Below are positions 20,884-21,941 of a DNA stretch of 21,941 nucleotides, piece after piece. The stretch is from Pseudomonadota bacterium. GTDB taxonomy: Bacteria; Pseudomonadota; Alphaproteobacteria; Rhizobiales; Devosiaceae. Positions within the stretch are counted from its first letter, which is position 1, and the number at the start of each line of letters is the position of its first letter. Both the position numbers and the translations under genes were made by a program. Under the pieces are notes generated by a model, which was given only the letters and a program-made list of their open reading frames with translations, was not told where the DNA came from and ran no database searches. Where the stretch lies: positions 1-21,941 of the forward strand of contig JAEWLC010000108.1 in assembly GCA_023393475.1 (NCBI GenBank), in the 5' to 3' direction.

Positions 20884-21867
20884 TCAGGCTGTTGCGAAGC
20901 CGCGGACCGAATGCGTGATTTCCAGAGGCCTGGCGGGGTCAATGTCCACCCAGGTCTTCACGCCGCGGGCGTTGATCGGGTTCGGGCCGGTGGAGACGTC
21001 GGTATGGAAGTCGAAGGTGGAGGCGAGAGGCTCGCAGCCCAGCGCGCGGAACGAGCCGCTCCAGGGCTCGCCGCTGATGCCGCCATCGGTGTGCCAGAAC
21101 ATCAGGGTGGGGAGCAGGTCGCGGTCCCAGTCGAGCTCGAACCCGGCGCCTTCATCGAGATAGGTGCCAGTGAGCGGGGTGGTGACGCCGCACATCTGCA
21201 CGTTGAAATCGGTGCGCGGACTGAGCGGGACGTGGGTCATGTCGACCTCGCCGCCGTCCTTGGGAACGGACGCGAGCGTCGCGAACTCCTGCGCATCCGG
21301 CGAAGCGACGCGGCCGGGGTGGACGAGGCCGAAGGCGAAGTCGATGTCCAGCTTCAGCCGACCGGGCTGCTCGGGGAGGCGGAAGTTCGGATGGAGGCCG
21401 CAGGAGATCGGAGCCTTGTGGCGGGCGAAGATCTTCAGCGTGAAATCGAGCGCAGGGGACCCGTCGCGGGCGGTGATGGTGCGCTCGAGGCGGCGGACGA
21501 CGGAATGGGGCTCGTAGTCGAGCGCCATAGTGACCGAGTGGTCGTCGCCGGAGACGATAGTCCAGTCTTCGTGGGCGGAGGGGCCGTGGATGGTGCCGTT
21601 GGCAGGCTGCGTCAGGAGGCGCGACCATTCGGGCAGGTCCGGGGCCTGACGGCCACCGGTGCCGAAGGGAACGCCGACAAAATCGCCGGAGAGGACGCGC
21701 AGGTGGCCGGTGATGGCGGGATCATCGACCTTCCCTACCCACGGCGCGCGGGCGAAGGGCCGGAACGGGCCGTTCGGCAGCGTGAAGGTCAGGTCGGTGA
21801 CGGTCGCGGCCGTCGTCGTGATGGTTGCCTCGCCGTGCGACCACTTCAGGTTATGCGATGAACTCAA
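20884..21867 (-). CDS. Aldose 1-epimerase / galactose mutarotase-like protein
   Basis: A 327-residue protein with the fold signatures of the galactose-mutarotase-like superfamily, which interconverts anomers of free sugars or sugar phosphates. Visible marks are GDFVGVPFG near residue 61, NGTIHGPSAHEDW (about 90-102) with a His in the usual substrate-binding place, and ISCGLHPNFRLP (about 154-165) with a second His. PTLMFWHTDGG and the late Glu in RALGCEPLAS match the region holding the catalytic Glu. The start is a TTG preceded by GGGGGGAGAA; no ATG lies in the first part, so the start is less certain. It is a single gene, convergent with the LysM/M23 gene. The sugar is unknown, and it may be a family member of untested specificity. 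Confidence 0.8.
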   Translation of the reverse strand: MSSSHNLKWSHGEATITTTAATVTDLTFTLPNGPFRPFARAPWVGKVDDPAITGHLRVLSGDFVGVPFGTGGRQAPDLPEWSRLLTQPANGTIHGPSAHEDWTIVSGDDHSVTMALDYEPHSVVRRLERTITARDGSPALDFTLKIFARHKAPISCGLHPNFRLPEQPGRLKLDIDFAFGLVHPGRVASPDAQEFATLASVPKDGGEVDMTHVPLSPRTDFNVQMCGVTTPLTGTYLDEGAGFELDWDRDLLPTLMFWHTDGGISGEPWSGSFRALGCEPLASTFDFHTDVSTGPNPINARGVKTWVDIDPARPLEITHSVRGFATA

Positions 21868-21941
21868 TTCTCCCCCCTCGGGATGTATGCGTTTTTCAGT
21901 CTCTCAGTCGTCACCCGCGGACCCATGGGGATGCCTCGACA
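21868..21941. other. Upstream region of the epimerase-like gene, cut by the window edge
   Basis: Apart from the purine-rich Shine-Dalgarno (on the minus strand, about 21870-21880), I see no recognisable promoter or gene end in these 74 bases. Confidence 0.4.

Noticed and set aside
20878..21861. A 327-codon plus-strand frame opposite the epimerase-like gene
   Set aside because: It mirrors the minus-strand gene, is Gly/Glu/Arg-rich, and would start inside the terminator tail; the minus-strand product has recognisable motifs.

Overview
The window is about 22 kb of dense, GC-rich chromosome. It is very probably from an alphaproteobacterium of the Hyphomicrobiales (rhizobia-like), and a Devosiaceae-like genome would fit. 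This rests on gene order and protein style (a Do protease next to serB and divergent miaA, ilvI-ilvH further on, then serS-surE-LysM/M23), two CtrA-like boxes, and a REP-like repeat with an ACCGTCATCCCCGGG core. The exact genus is inference. I saw no tRNA, rRNA, IS element, prophage or CRISPR array.

Layout. 1-3.9 kb: a possible 3' end of a DUF2065-like gene, then degP (HtrA/Do protease), a convergent serB-GNAT operon, and miaA divergent from serB. 3.9-7.6 kb: a MATE efflux pump (-), a small glycine-zipper lipoprotein (+) with a strong terminator, and motA-motB (-). 7.9-12.7 kb: a mixed block containing an HtrA-like protein that has lost its catalytic triad, an OMP-decarboxylase/hexulose-phosphate-synthase-like (HUMPS) enzyme, a T4 endonuclease V-like pyrimidine-dimer glycosylase, a mannonate-dehydratase-like enolase-superfamily protein (-), and glutathione-dependent formaldehyde dehydrogenase. 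12.73-15.37 kb: an ilv control region (promoter, branched-chain-rich leader peptide, leader hairpin, intrinsic terminator), then ilvI-ilvH and a terminator. 15.4-19.3 kb: a DMT transporter, pdxJ, serS and surE. 19.3-20.9 kb: an intergenic region with an inverted pair of REP-like units and a CtrA-like site, then a LysM/M23 lipoprotein with a terminator. 20.9-21.87 kb: an aldose-1-epimerase-like protein (-).

Most genes are housekeeping: protein quality control, serine, branched-chain amino acid and vitamin B6 synthesis, tRNA modification and charging, motility, and cell-wall remodelling. The best system-level signal is the ilv attenuator. A 15-residue leader with 7 Leu/Ile/Val residues, its own Shine-Dalgarno, an upstream TTGACA/CATAAA promoter and a downstream stem plus six Ts all sit in the right order ahead of acetolactate synthase. 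Other items for a second look are the HtrA pseudoprotease, the phage-type UV-repair glycosylase overlapping the enolase gene tail to tail, the enolase lacking two expected ManD active-site residues, and the M23 domain lacking its first metal ligands.
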